From Porticoccaceae bacterium (GTDB taxonomy: Bacteria > Pseudomonadota > Gammaproteobacteria > Pseudomonadales > Porticoccaceae), in NCBI GenBank assembly GCA_030741175.1, contig JASLVT010000004.1, positions 1 to 24,142 on the forward strand: a stretch of DNA of 24,142 nt, read 5' to 3'. Below are positions 1 to 11,579 of the stretch, piece after piece. The notes under the pieces were generated by a model. That model was given only the letters and a program-made list of their open reading frames with translations, did not search any database and was not told where the DNA came from. Every line of letters starts with the position of its first letter. Position 1 is the stretch's first letter. A program made the translations under genes and the position numbers.

Positions 1-308
1 AGAGGGTTATAATCTATCACCTGATTAAGGCGATCCATGGCCACTACAATCTCGCCCTGTTTTGCCACAGCGCCGCCACTGAGCCCTGTTCTTCCGCCAG
101 AGGGAACAATAGCTAAATTGAGTTCATTGGCCAGACGAACAATTTGCTGGACCTCCTCTATCGAGCCCGGCAATACCACAGCACAGGGGCTAGCCTGCCA
201 AATGGTCGTACGATCGACGCCATAACGTTGCAAGTCAGTATCGTCGAGCAATACTCGCCGATCGCCGACAATCCCATTTAAGCGCTCGATTATCTGCTCC
301 GATAACAT
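1..308 (-). CDS. FAD-binding D-2-hydroxyacid dehydrogenase, N-terminal part (D-2-hydroxyglutarate dehydrogenase-like), partial at left edge
   Basis: About 102 residues are visible, starting at ATG 308-306; the rest lies beyond the left edge. The N-terminus reads MLSEQIIERLNGIVG. A stretch with IVPSGGRTGLSGGA follows near residues 78-91, the PP-loop signature of the FAD_binding_4 (VAO/PCMH) fold found in GlcD, Dld2 and D-2-hydroxyglutarate dehydrogenases. These enzymes oxidise a D-2-hydroxyacid and pass electrons to a quinone or ETF. The gene is divergent from serA with about 100 bp between starts. In Pseudomonas the same arrangement (PA0317/PA0316) joins D-2-hydroxyglutarate dehydrogenase to SerA. 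The specific substrate is inferred from this context; a glycolate or D-lactate oxidase cannot be excluded because the catalytic half is not visible. Confidence 0.82.
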   Translation of the reverse strand, partial: MLSEQIIERLNGIVGDRRVLLDDTDLQRYGVDRTTIWQASPCAVVLPGSIEEVQQIVRLANELNLAIVPSGGRTGLSGGAVAKQGEIVVAMDRLNQVIDYNP

Positions 309-408
309 TCGGATATCCTCATTATGTGGCTGGTTGATGCCATGGTTCAGGCCTTGGTCATGTTACCATAGACATCTGATTCTTGACCGTCCAACAGGCC
401 TGATCGCT

Positions 409-1638
409 ATGCTCAATTTTTCACTCGGCAAACAAAAAATTAAAATTTTACTTCTTGAGGGCGTCCACCCCTCAGCCATGGATGTGTTTAAAGCAGCTGG
501 CTATGACAACATTGACTACTACCCGTCAGCCCTGCCAGAACATGAATTGCTAGAAAAAATAGCAGATGTCCACTTTGTCGGTATTCGTTCACGTACACAG
601 CTCAATGCTAAGGTTTTCACTGCCGCCAAAAAACTCATAGGCGTTGGTTGTTTTTGCATCGGAACAAATCAAGTCGACATACAAGCGGCAACCGAACAGG
701 GTGTCATCTTGTTTAATGCGCCCTTTTCTAATACGCGCAGTGTCGCAGAACTGGTCATTGCTGAAGCTATTATGTTGATGCGTGGCATTCCCGAAAAGAA
801 TGCCAAAGCACACCGCGGGGAATGGCTCAAGTCTGCAAGCAATGCCTTTGAGGTTAGAGGTAAAACATTAGGTATTATCGGCTATGGCAATATTGGTAGT
901 CAGATCAGCGTTATGGCGGAATCCTTGGGTATGCGCGTGCGCTTTTACGACACAGTGACAAAGCTTCCTCTGGGCAATGCCGAACAGGTACGCGATTTAC
1001 CCAGCCTGCTTGCTGAAAGCGATATTGTCTCACTCCATGTGCCGGATACTGAGGCAACACGCGGCATGATAGGCAATAAAGAGCTAAGCGCGATGAAATC
1101 GGGCGCTATGCTGATCAACGCCGCCAGAGGGCAAATAGTTGATATCGACAGTCTTTGTCGACATCTGGAAAACAGTCATTTAGGCGGTGCCGCTATCGAT
1201 GTGTATCCAATCGAACCAAAATCCAATCAAGATGAATTCATATCACCCCTGAGGCAGTTTGATAATGTTATATTGACTCCCCATATTGGCGGCTCCACCC
1301 AAGAAGCACAGGCCAATATCGGCATTGAAGTGGCTGAAAAGATTGTTGTCTACAGTGATAATGGCACCAGCACCGGTGCGGTGAACTTTCCGCAGGTTGC
1401 TCTGCCACCACAGGCTAACACCCACAGACTGCTCCATGTGCATCGCAATATCCCGGGTGTGATGAGCGCTATTAATCAGATTTTTTCCCAATATAACATC
1501 AATGTAGCGGCACAATATCTGCAAACCAACGACAAAGTAGGTTACGTCGTCGTCGATATTGAGGCGGAATACAGCAATGACGCCATCGCTTCTCTGAAGG
1601 CAATTGAGGGAACAATACGCTGTCGGGTGCTGTTTTAA
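409..1638 (+). CDS. serA: D-3-phosphoglycerate dehydrogenase
   Basis: Catalyses the first step of serine synthesis, 3-phosphoglycerate to 3-phosphohydroxypyruvate with NAD; SerA enzymes can also reduce 2-oxoglutarate to D-2-hydroxyglutarate. The product is 409 residues (E. coli 410) and collinear with E. coli SerA. The dinucleotide motif GYGNIGSQ is at 158-165 and the catalytic Arg240, Glu269 and His292 (ARG, IEP, PHIGG) sit at the E. coli numbers. A C-terminal ACT domain covers about 338-409. His345, Asn347 and Asn365 match the serine-binding residues of E. coli (344, 346, 364), so feedback inhibition by serine is likely. The frame is open upstream to 334, but the ATG at 409 gives the family N-terminus (MLNFSLGKQKIK). 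No strong ribosome binding site precedes it. Divergent from the FAD-linked dehydrogenase gene. Confidence 0.97.
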   Translation: MLNFSLGKQKIKILLLEGVHPSAMDVFKAAGYDNIDYYPSALPEHELLEKIADVHFVGIRSRTQLNAKVFTAAKKLIGVGCFCIGTNQVDIQAATEQGVILFNAPFSNTRSVAELVIAEAIMLMRGIPEKNAKAHRGEWLKSASNAFEVRGKTLGIIGYGNIGSQISVMAESLGMRVRFYDTVTKLPLGNAEQVRDLPSLLAESDIVSLHVPDTEATRGMIGNKELSAMKSGAMLINAARGQIVDIDSLCRHLENSHLGGAAIDVYPIEPKSNQDEFISPLRQFDNVILTPHIGGSTQEAQANIGIEVAEKIVVYSDNGTSTGAVNFPQVALPPQANTHRLLHVHRNIPGVMSAINQIFSQYNINVAAQYLQTNDKVGYVVVDIEAEYSNDAIASLKAIEGTIRCRVLF

Positions 1639-1770
1639 GGGCCAAAAACAAGCAAAAACTAGCAAAAAAGTGGCTTTTTCCAGTTTCTAACACACAAAAT
1701 TGGCTTAATCACTAAAAAAACAATACACTCATGAACCCTGACTCAGCAACTTGTATTTTTTGCAGTCTTG

Positions 1771-1799
1771 TTGAGACACTGGTGCCTTAAAGTCATAAC
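1771..1799 (+). promoter_or_regulatory. Candidate promoter for the cold-shock gene
   Basis: TTGAGA (1771-1776), a 17-bp spacer and CATAAC (1794-1799) make a plausible sigma-70 promoter. It would give a leader of roughly 90 nt before the ATG at 1898, which fits the long leaders of cold-shock genes. A 6-bp hairpin lies in that leader (CTAGCC 1826-1831 with GGCTGG 1841-1846, one G-T pair). An alternative -10 (TATAAA, 1871-1876) lies closer but lacks a good -35. The choice is inferred. Confidence 0.35.
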
Positions 1800-1884
1800 C
1801 AATTTTTATGGCTCGAAGGTATAGGCTAGCCCCGTTATGAGGCTGGATATTTTTAACGCCTTAAACGGTATATAAATTTTAATA

Positions 1885-1891
1885 AGTGAGG
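1885..1891 (+). promoter_or_regulatory. Ribosome binding site fixing the csp start
   Basis: AGTGAGG lies 6 nt before ATG 1898. The in-frame GTG at 1886 is part of this Shine-Dalgarno and is therefore unlikely to be the start codon. Confidence 0.65.
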
Positions 1892-1897
1892 TTAGTT

Positions 1898-2107
1898 ATG
1901 TCGGAGAGAGTTTCTGGCACTGTAAAGTGGTTCAATGACAGCAAAGGTTTTGGTTTTATTGAGCAAGAAGGCGGCGGTGATGTGTTTGTTCATCACAGCG
2001 CTATTCAAGCTGAGGGATTTAAATCTTTGAAAGAAGGCCAAGCAGTAACGATGGAAGTTACTCAAGGCCAAAAAGGCGCACAAGCTGAGAATGTAGTCGC
2101 CGAATAA
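1898..2107 (+). CDS. Cold-shock domain protein (CspA family)
   Basis: A 69-residue single-domain nucleic-acid-binding protein, the standard size of the family. The RNP1-type motif SKGFGFIEQ (residues 15-23) and RNP2-type motif DVFVHHSAI (about 29-37) are both intact, as is the opening GTVKWFN. Such proteins bind single-stranded RNA/DNA and melt RNA structure in the cytoplasm; some are cold-induced and others constitutive. The gene is monocistronic: it has its own ribosome binding site, a long upstream gap after serA and a strong terminator at 2148-2181. Sequence alone does not say which Csp paralogue this is or whether it responds to cold, so no symbol is given. Confidence 0.95.
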   Translation: MSERVSGTVKWFNDSKGFGFIEQEGGGDVFVHHSAIQAEGFKSLKEGQAVTMEVTQGQKGAQAENVVAE

Positions 2108-2147
2108 TTTCTGTCGCTGTCACTTGATAGCAGTACTAAAATTATCT

Positions 2148-2181
2148 AAAAGCCCTAGCATGAAAGTGTTGGGGCTTTTTT
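2148..2181 (+). terminator. Rho-independent terminator of the csp gene
   Basis: AAAAGCCCTA (2148-2157) pairs with TTGGGGCTTTT (from 2169) across a loop of about 12 nt and runs into a T tract ending at 2181. It lies about 40 nt after the csp stop codon. Confidence 0.9.
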
Positions 2182-2237
2182 GTATCGCGCGGTTTTAATC
2201 TCGCCGATATGACTTGGGTTTAGATAAGATACCGGAC

Positions 2238-2266
2238 AAAAAAAATCCCGCCAAGTGGCGAGATCT
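2238..2266 (-). terminator. Rho-independent terminator of rpmB-rpmG
   Basis: Read on the minus strand, ATCTCGCCA pairs with TGGCGGGAT (one G-T pair) around a short loop and is followed by eight T residues (plus-strand A run 2238-2245). It lies 24 nt beyond the rpmG stop codon. Confidence 0.88.
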
Positions 2267-2289
2267 TTTAACGCGGCAGATTGAGCCGA

Positions 2290-2457
2290 CTATTTGATTT
2301 TGGCTTCTTTGTAGATCACATGCTTGCGGATAGTGGGATCATATTTTTTAACTTCCATTTTTTCAGGCATAGTGCGTTTGTTTTTGTCTGTGGTGTAAAA
2401 GTGACCAGTACCCGCGCTAGACACCAAACGAATTTTTTCTCGAGCTGACTTAGCCAT
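2290..2457 (-). CDS. rpmG: 50S ribosomal protein L33
   Basis: A 55-residue protein, the same length as E. coli L33. It begins [20 protein letters not shown] and ends with [10 protein letters not shown], nearly identical to E. coli at both ends. It lacks the paired CxxC motifs of zinc-binding L33 paralogues, so it is the cysteine-free form. It is part of the large ribosomal subunit near the E site. It lies 12 nt downstream of rpmB on the same strand and shares rpmB's promoter; a terminator follows. The rpmB-rpmG pair downstream of radC is the arrangement known from E. coli. Confidence 0.98.
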   Translation of the reverse strand: MAKSAREKIRLVSSAGTGHFYTTDKNKRTMPEKMEVKKYDPTIRKHVIYKEAKIK

Positions 2458-2469
2458 TAACCTTCTCCC

Positions 2470-2706
2470 TTAGATCTTTTCGCCATTGGCACGCAGGCCA
2501 GATAAGACTTGTTCAATACCATTCTTGTCAATGATACGCATACCTTTAGTCGATACTCGCAACTTCACGAAACGCTTCTCTGACTCAACCCAAAAACGGT
2601 GGGTGTGGAGATTGGGCTCAAAGCGACGACGTGTTCTGTTCTTCGCGTGCGATACATTATTTCCAGCCATTGGGCGCTTGCCTGTGACCTGACATACTCT
2701 GGACAT
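2470..2706 (-). CDS. rpmB: 50S ribosomal protein L28
   Basis: 78 residues, the same length as E. coli L28, starting [20 protein letters not shown] and carrying the conserved [20 protein letters not shown] block (about 28-47). It is a basic structural component of the 50S subunit. Its start is ATG 2706-2704. It is the first gene of an rpmB-rpmG operon with a well-formed promoter about 100 nt upstream (2812-2840) and a leader containing dyad elements. radC lies further upstream on the same strand, so some read-through from radC is possible. Confidence 0.98.
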   Translation of the reverse strand: MSRVCQVTGKRPMAGNNVSHAKNRTRRRFEPNLHTHRFWVESEKRFVKLRVSTKGMRIIDKNGIEQVLSGLRANGEKI

Positions 2707-2778
2707 GAATACTGCCTCTGTTCCGATTTATGCTCCGAGGATGTCCCCGAAAACAAAAGAATTCTATGGTTTATCTAT

Positions 2779-2798
2779 CCGTTAACGGGACCGTCCCG
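2779..2798 (-). promoter_or_regulatory. Overlapping dyad elements in the rpmB leader
   Basis: Two adjoining dyads lie in the predicted rpmB 5' untranslated region: a perfect 10-bp palindrome CCGTTAACGG (2779-2788) and a 5-bp stem hairpin CGGGA-CCG-TCCCG (2786-2798). They share bases, so as RNA they would be alternatives. A regulatory role is inferred only. Confidence 0.35.
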
Positions 2799-2811
2799 CA
2801 AGGAGGCGCGT

Positions 2812-2840
2812 TTTATACCAGAAAGCCATTGTTGAATCAA
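2812..2840 (-). promoter_or_regulatory. Sigma-70-type promoter of rpmB-rpmG
   Basis: On the minus strand, TTGATT (2840-2835) is separated by exactly 17 bp from TATAAA (2817-2812). This is close to consensus and fits a highly expressed ribosomal-protein operon. Predicted transcription start is near 2805, giving a leader of about 100 nt. Confidence 0.72.
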
Positions 2841-2880
2841 ACGAAAACCACAGAATCGATGTAAATCAATGGCGTTTCAG

Positions 2881-3555
2881 CTACAACTGGCCTCGATCGG
2901 CCAGTGACACGACTTCTCCACGACCAATGACAAAATGATCAAGCAACCGTATATCCATTAATTTGAGCGCCGCTTTTAACCGATCAGTGATGGCAATATC
3001 AGCAGCGCTTGGTTTGGCACTCCCCGAGGGATGGTTATGAGCGACGATCACTGCAGCAGCATTTTTATGCAAAGCTAATCGCACCACCTCTCTGGGATGT
3101 ACACTGGCAGAATCGATCGTACCTTGGAACAGCTCGCAAAACTCAATCAACTGGTGGCGAGTATCCAGTAGCAACACGACAAATACCTCACGCTGATAAT
3201 CTCGCATCTGAACGGCTAAATAATCTCTGACATGGGAAGGGCAGGTAAAAATCGGGTTATCGCACAATTGTTCCTGCAAATAGCGCTTGGTTAATTCTAA
3301 TGTCGCCTGAATCTGACAATATTTTGCCGGACCCAGACCCTTGGCATCACAGAAGCTGCGTTGATCCGCACTCAGTAGAGGCCCCAAACCACCAAAATGA
3401 TCCAGCAACTGGCGGGCTAGATCAATAGCAGTCACGCCGGGTAACCCTGTACGCAAAAATATAGCCAATAACTCAGCATCAGACAAAACAGCCGCCCCCT
3501 TGGCTAAAAGCTTCTCTCTTGGTCTATCTTCGACTGGCCAGTGGCTTATAGCCAT
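2881..3555 (-). CDS. radC: RadC family JAB/MPN-domain protein
   Basis: 224 residues (E. coli RadC 222). The N-terminal third carries the helix-hairpin-helix-like region ([16 protein letters not shown] about 25-40). The C-terminal two thirds is a JAB1/MPN metalloprotease-like domain with the JAMM ligand set in [16 protein letters not shown] (HxH...D). Despite the name, the historical link to recombinational repair was traced to a recG allele, and the biochemical function remains unsettled. An AAGGA ribosome binding site precedes ATG 3555-3553. It lies divergent from coaBC with 81 bp between starts and upstream of rpmB-rpmG, as in E. coli and Pseudomonas. Confidence 0.95.
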   Translation of the reverse strand: MAISHWPVEDRPREKLLAKGAAVLSDAELLAIFLRTGLPGVTAIDLARQLLDHFGGLGPLLSADQRSFCDAKGLGPAKYCQIQATLELTKRYLQEQLCDNPIFTCPSHVRDYLAVQMRDYQREVFVVLLLDTRHQLIEFCELFQGTIDSASVHPREVVRLALHKNAAAVIVAHNHPSGSAKPSAADIAITDRLKAALKLMDIRLLDHFVIGRGEVVSLADRGQL

Positions 3556-3636
3556 AGTGAGTCCTTATTTAGAGCTATAGAATTGCACCACAAAATGTTA
3601 TCTTACGCGCCATCTCTTAGACTGTCCGGACAATTA

Positions 3637-4832
3637 ATGAGTAGCCTGTCAAACAAACGCATAATTCTCGGTGTCACTGGTGGCATTGCCGCCTACAAAA
3701 GCGCGGAGCTCGTGCGAAGGCTTCAAGATGCTGGCGCTGAGGTGCGTGTAGTAATGACTCATGCAGCTACAGAATTTGTCCGCCCACTGACCATGCAAGC
3801 TCTCTCTGGGCACCAAATACATACCGAGTTGCTAGATTCTGATGCTGAAGCAGGTATGGGACATATCGAACTCGCTCGCTGGGCTGACTTACTATTAATT
3901 GCTCCCGCCAGCGCTGATTTTATTGCCAATATGGTTCACGGTAGAGCTGATAGTTTGCTGGCTACAATCTATCTCGCCACGCCAGCAAAAGTCGCGGTGG
4001 CGCCAGCCATGAATCAAGCCATGTGGGCACATCCCGCCAGTATGGACAACATTGCCACATTGCGGCAACGCAATGTTAATGTAATCGGTCCCGATGATGG
4101 CATTCAAGCCTGCGGTGATACAGGCCCTGGAAGAATGGAACAGCCAGACACAATTGTTACCACCGTTGGTTCTTTATTCGCCAACGGGCTACTGGCTGGC
4201 AAAAAAGTGGTTGTCACTGCTGGACCCACCCGCGAAGCATTGGATCCTGTGCGCTATATCAGTAATCACAGCTCCGGAAAGATGGGTTATGCCCTAGCCG
4301 AGGCCGCCAGTGAAGCAGGGGCGCAAGTCATATTAATCTCTGGCCCAGTTAATCTGGCCATACCACCAAATTGCCAATTAGTCTCTGTATTATCGGCGGG
4401 TGAATTGCTTGAAGCCTCTTTAGAGGCGGCGGATGGTGCCGATATATTTATTGCTGCCGCCGCGGTCGCAGATTACCGAGCGAAGGCAATTGCAGCACAA
4501 AAAATTAAGAAGCAGGACGCTGGTATGACTATACAGCTGGAGAGGAACCCCGATGTAGTTAGCACCGTTGCAGCGGCCAACAGTGCGCTTTTTGTATTGG
4601 GGTTCGCCGCGGAAACCGAAAATGTGGAAGCCCATGCCAGAGACAAGTTAAAGCGTAAAAAGCTCGATGCAATCATCGCCAATGACGTTTCTAGAGATGA
4701 TGTGGGATTTGATACAGATAACAATGAAGCTTGCTGGATAGACGCAGACTCAACAAAAACATTTAGTAAAAGGAGCAAGACGCAGCTAGCAAGGGATATT
4801 ATTGAGCATATGGTGCATCGCCAAAGCCTCTA

Positions 4833-4833
<1 letters not shown>
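3637..4833 (+). CDS. coaBC: Bifunctional phosphopantothenoylcysteine decarboxylase / phosphopantothenate-cysteine ligase
   Basis: 398 residues (E. coli Dfp 406). The CoaC half (about 1-180) is the FMN decarboxylase: GVTGGIAAYKSAELVRRL at the start, His in GHIELARWAD, the PAMN motif in APAMNQAMW and the active-site Cys in IQACGDTGPGRM. The CoaB half has VVTAGPTREALDPVRYISN, SSGKMGYALAEAA, AAVADYR, KIKK and NPDVV. Together they convert 4'-phosphopantothenate plus cysteine to 4'-phosphopantetheine for CoA. The frame is open upstream to 3541, but ATG 3637 yields the family N-terminus; its ribosome binding site is weak (CGGA). A perfect palindrome TGTCCGGACA (3623-3632) lies immediately before the start. 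The stop overlaps the GTG of algC by one base. The usual neighbour dut is missing. Confidence 0.96.
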
Positions 4834-8583
<3,750 letters not shown>

Positions 8584-8584
<1 letters not shown>

Positions 8585-9171
8585 TGGCAGGTAAAAGAGG
8601 TTCTAGAGCTCAGGGAATACTGCAGGCTCTCGCACGTATGCTCGAAGTCTCCAAAGGCGCTCGCATCACCACAGCGGCACTAGCGGCGGAAGTCGGCGTG
8701 TCTGAAGCAGCGCTGTATCGTCATTTTCCCAGTAAGACAAGGATGTACGAAGGGCTTATAGATTTCATTGAAGAAACCATCTTTGCCCGAGTTCGCACCA
8801 TTGTCAGCGATGAGCCAGATGCCTTGGGGCAATGCTTCAGAATACTCGGTTTAGTGTTAGCCTTTAGTGAAAAGAATCCAGGCATTAGCCGCATCCTCAA
8901 CGGCGATGCGCTCACCGGTGAAACTGACCGACTCCATGATCGGGTAGCACAGTTTTGGGATCGCCTAGAATCACAGCTAAAACAGACATTGCGTGAGGCT
9001 GAGGTCAGAGACGGAATAAAATTAACCGTTACTGTCAGCGTCGCTGCCAATCTTATGTTGGTGACGACTGAGGGCAAGGTCAGCCAGTTCGTGCGCAGTA
9101 ACTTTGGCCAACTACCAACAGACAACTGGTCTGAACAATGGTCATTAATTACTGCGCAAATGATTGCCTAA
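8584..9171 (+). CDS. slmA: Nucleoid occlusion factor SlmA (TetR family)
   Basis: 195 residues (E. coli SlmA 198). The TetR-type helix-turn-helix contains ITTAALAAEVGVSEAALYRH then FPSKTRMYEGLIDFIEE, almost identical to E. coli SlmA. Further matches are NPGISRILNGDAL and the C-terminal QFVRSNF. SlmA binds specific chromosomal sites outside Ter, and DNA-bound dimers disrupt FtsZ polymerisation so that septa do not form over the nucleoid. It is not a classical operon repressor. ATG 8584 overlaps the argB stop by one base. A partial dyad (ACTGTA ... TACAGT, 9184-9220) follows the stop and reaches the pyrE stop, but it has no T tract. Confidence 0.95.
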
Positions 9172-9219
9172 TATTTAATATCAACTGTATTGCGGTGCAG
9201 TAGGGAACCCCCTGTACAG

Positions 9220-9861
9220 TCAAACACCATATTCCTGTCGATAGGCTTCAATCTGCTGTACTAGCGCTTGCTTGTCTGGTTTGCCATCGAGATAAGCCAA
9301 AATATCGTCGATATCAATAATGCTGGCAACGGGAATAGAAAACTCAGCCTCCACCTCCTGTATAGCAGACTGATCTGAATTGCCGCGCTCCTTACGGTCA
9401 ACACCAATCACCACTCCTGCCGCCTGCGCTTCAGCCAGATCAACCATGGCCATCACTTCTCGAATCGCCGTGCCAGCGGTAATCACATCATCAATAATCA
9501 GTACCCTGCCCTCCAACGGCGCCCCCACTATGGTGCCACCCTCGCCGTGGGACTTCGCTTCCTTTCTGTTAAAACAGTAAGGCACATCCAAATTATGATG
9601 CTCCGCCAACGCCACAGCGGTTGCGGCAGCCAGAGTAATTCCCTTGTAGGCAGGACCAAACAACACATCAAACTCGATGCCTGAGTCAACAATCGCCGCC
9701 GCATAACATTGCCCCAATGCTGCCAGAGCCTTACCTCGATAAAACTCTCCCGCATTAAAGAAGTGGGGTGAGACACGACCAGATTTAAGTCTGAATTGGC
9801 CAAACTTTAGTGCACCACTTGCAATAGCATTTTCTATAAACTGGGTTTTATAACTATTCAT
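9220..9861 (-). CDS. pyrE: Orotate phosphoribosyltransferase
   Basis: 213 residues, matching the E. coli size of 213. Converts orotate plus PRPP to orotidine 5'-monophosphate in pyrimidine synthesis. The PRPP-binding motif [13 protein letters not shown] is at 120-132, the flexible catalytic loop [11 protein letters not shown] at 99-109, and Lys26 and Lys73 lie in their usual places (RLKSGR, GPAYKGI). The gene follows rph on the same strand with a 12-nt gap, the E. coli rph-pyrE operon. In E. coli pyrE is attenuated by coupling to rph translation; no obvious attenuator hairpin fits in the 12-nt gap here. Convergent with slmA. The crc gene that sits near pyrE in Pseudomonas is not present. Confidence 0.97.
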   Translation of the reverse strand: MNSYKTQFIENAIASGALKFGQFRLKSGRVSPHFFNAGEFYRGKALAALGQCYAAAIVDSGIEFDVLFGPAYKGITLAAATAVALAEHHNLDVPYCFNRKEAKSHGEGGTIVGAPLEGRVLIIDDVITAGTAIREVMAMVDLAEAQAAGVVIGVDRKERGNSDQSAIQEVEAEFSIPVASIIDIDDILAYLDGKPDKQALVQQIEAYRQEYGV

Positions 9862-9873
9862 ATCAATCGTCTT

Positions 9874-10593
9874 CTATTGGGCTAATGCCATTTGTTGCAC
9901 TCGAACGAGATCAGCGATCCCACGCTTGGCTAGATCTAACATTTGGGTTAACTCCTCCGTGGTAAAGGGTGCTGCTTCTGCCGTTCCCTGAACTTCAATA
10001 AAACCTCCATCGCTATTCATCACCACATTCATATCGGTCTCTGCATTACTGTCCTCAGCATAATCCAAATCCAACACCGCCTGACCTTGATAAATACCGA
10101 CAGAGACCGAGGCAATCATGCTTATTAGCGGGTCGCCAGTAATCGCTTTTTTGCGCTGTAAATGGCGGATAGCGTCAACCAAAGCAACCATAGCACCGGT
10201 AATAGAAGCGGTTCGGGTACCACCATCAGCCTGAATCACATCGCAATCAATATTGATTGTGCACTCGCCTAACTGCTCTAAATCCACAGCGGCGCGCAGT
10301 GAACGACCAATTAATCGCTGAATTTCCTGCGTGCGCCCGCTTTGCTTTCCACGCGCAGCTTCACGTCCCATGCGACTGTTAGTCGACCGCGGCAACATGC
10401 CGTACTCCGCCGTCACCCAGCCCTGACCAGAGCCCCGCAAAAATCTTGGTACTCCATGCTCAACGCTGGCAGTACAGATAACCTTAGTGTTACCAAACTC
10501 TATCAATACAGAGCCCTCAGCATGACAGGTATATTCTCGGGTAATTTTCACCTGCCGAAGTTGCTCTGGACGTCTGCCACTGGGTCTACTCAT
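9874..10593 (-). CDS. rph: Ribonuclease PH
   Basis: 239 residues (E. coli full-length form 238). A phosphorolytic 3'-5' exoribonuclease that trims tRNA and other RNA 3' ends, acting as a hexamer. It begins [20 protein letters not shown]. The phosphate-binding region [20 protein letters not shown], the block [17 protein letters not shown] and the catalytic aspartates in [19 protein letters not shown] are all present. The reading frame is intact, unlike the frameshifted allele of E. coli K-12. An AGGAA ribosome binding site precedes ATG 10593-10591. It heads the rph-pyrE operon and is divergent from yicC, an arrangement conserved with E. coli. Confidence 0.97.
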   Translation of the reverse strand: MSRPSGRRPEQLRQVKITREYTCHAEGSVLIEFGNTKVICTASVEHGVPRFLRGSGQGWVTAEYGMLPRSTNSRMGREAARGKQSGRTQEIQRLIGRSLRAAVDLEQLGECTINIDCDVIQADGGTRTASITGAMVALVDAIRHLQRKKAITGDPLISMIASVSVGIYQGQAVLDLDYAEDSNAETDMNVVMNSDGGFIEVQGTAEAAPFTTEELTQMLDLAKRGIADLVRVQQMALAQ

Positions 10594-10629
10594 ACTGGTT
10601 CCTAATAATCCGCCTAAAAAGTGGGCGGA

Positions 10630-10638
10630 ATTGTAGCA
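10630..10638 (-). promoter_or_regulatory. Extended -10 promoter of rph-pyrE
   Basis: On the minus strand TGC-TACAAT (10638-10630) is an extended -10 element with five of six consensus bases. The -35 region 17 bp upstream is weak, as is usual for extended -10 promoters. A 6-bp inverted repeat (TCCGCC 10609-10614 / GGCGGA 10624-10629) directly abuts the -10 and would overlap the start of transcription near 10623. Confidence 0.5.
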
Positions 10639-10694
10639 AATCTAGAAACTCATTAACCGCCTTTGTTACCATGACAGCTTATAAATTTACTACC

Positions 10695-10698
10695 GGAG
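10695..10698 (+). promoter_or_regulatory. Ribosome binding site fixing the yicC start
   Basis: GGAG lies 5 nt before ATG 10704. The in-frame ATG at 10671 has no such site and would add residues absent from the family. Confidence 0.7.
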
Positions 10699-10703
10699 AC
10701 AAT

Positions 10704-11567
10704 ATGCCTCGCAGCATGACCGCTTTTGCCAGAAGCACTATGGATTTTGACTGGGGTTCAGTGACCTGTGAACTGCGCTCAGTCAACCACCGTTTTTTAG
10801 AAACCAGCTTTCGTCTCCCGGAAACCATGCGCGAGGTAGAAATGCCCCTGCGAGAGATCGCACGCAAGAAACTCAACCGCGGGAAAGTCGACTGCGCAGT
10901 ACAGGTCAACTTTAATCATAAAGACAGTTCCATCCAGGCTGATATAGCGCTCGCCAGACAATATATTGATATTGCCGAAAGACTGTCTGCAGAACTACAA
11001 GATCCTGCACCCATTTCACCCATGGAGATTATGCGTTGGCCAGGTATTCTCAAAGATCAAGATATTGATTCAAAGGCGTTGCATCAAGCCGCGATTGAAA
11101 CAATGACTAACACCGTGGAGCAACTTCTCGACAGCCGTCAACGGGAGGGAGAAAAGCTAGCAGATATGATTGAACAGAGACTCAGTGGTATAGAATCACA
11201 GATAGCTGTGGTGCGCAAAGAACTACCGACTATCCTCGCTCTGCAGCGACAGAGGCTAAATGAAAAACTGGATGATTTAAAAACTCAGCTTGATGAAGAC
11301 AGGCTCGAACAAGAAATGGTGATCATTGCCAATCGCGCTGATGTTGATGAAGAACTCGATCGCCTTGAAGCTCATATTAGCGAAATACGCCTCACTCTGA
11401 GCAGCGATAACTCGATTGGCCGGCGCCTCGACTTTTTGATGCAGGAGCTAAATCGCGAAGCCAATACCTTGGGCTCTAAATCAATCGCCGGCGCAACAAC
11501 ACAGGCCTCGGTCGAACTCAAAGTCCTCATTGAGCAAATGCGTGAGCAAATTCAAAATATCGAGTGA
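10704..11567 (+). CDS. yicC: YicC family endoribonuclease
   Basis: 287 residues, the same as E. coli YicC, and collinear with it from MPRSMTAFARS through RSVNHRFLET, RWPGIL, EEELDRLEAHI, GRRLDFLMQELNREANTLGS and the C-terminal LIEQMREQIQNIE. The N-terminal YicC domain is followed by a helical DUF1732 domain. E. coli YicC has been reported to be an endoribonuclease influencing small-RNA turnover; I apply that by homology. The start at 10704 is set by GGAG 5 nt upstream. It is divergent from rph, as in E. coli, and lies 12 nt ahead of the nuclease gene, so the two RNA/DNA-degrading enzymes may be cotranscribed. Confidence 0.95.
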   Translation: MPRSMTAFARSTMDFDWGSVTCELRSVNHRFLETSFRLPETMREVEMPLREIARKKLNRGKVDCAVQVNFNHKDSSIQADIALARQYIDIAERLSAELQDPAPISPMEIMRWPGILKDQDIDSKALHQAAIETMTNTVEQLLDSRQREGEKLADMIEQRLSGIESQIAVVRKELPTILALQRQRLNEKLDDLKTQLDEDRLEQEMVIIANRADVDEELDRLEAHISEIRLTLSSDNSIGRRLDFLMQELNREANTLGSKSIAGATTQASVELKVLIEQMREQIQNIE

Positions 11568-11579
11568 TATAGACTAGGC

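Noticed and set aside
334..408. 25-residue N-terminal extension of SerA
   Set aside because: Not present in SerA homologues; ATG 409 gives the family start.
1663..1680. Weak A/T hairpin (AAAAAG-TGG-CTTTTT) after serA as a terminator
   Set aside because: The stem is almost all A-T pairs and too weak to call with confidence.
1243..1693. Two minus-strand frames over the serA 3' end and the following gap
   Set aside because: No family resemblance or ribosome binding site; they are shadows of serA and A/T-rich intergenic DNA.
3541..3636. 32-residue N-terminal extension of CoaBC overlapping radC
   Set aside because: It overlaps the divergent radC start and is not conserved; ATG 3637 fits the family.
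9184..9220. ACTGTA...TACAGT dyad between convergent slmA and pyrE
   Set aside because: Interrupted stem and no T tract; not enough to call a terminator.
9862..9873. pyrE attenuator as in E. coli
   Set aside because: The rph-pyrE gap is only 12 nt, too short to hold an attenuator hairpin with T tract.
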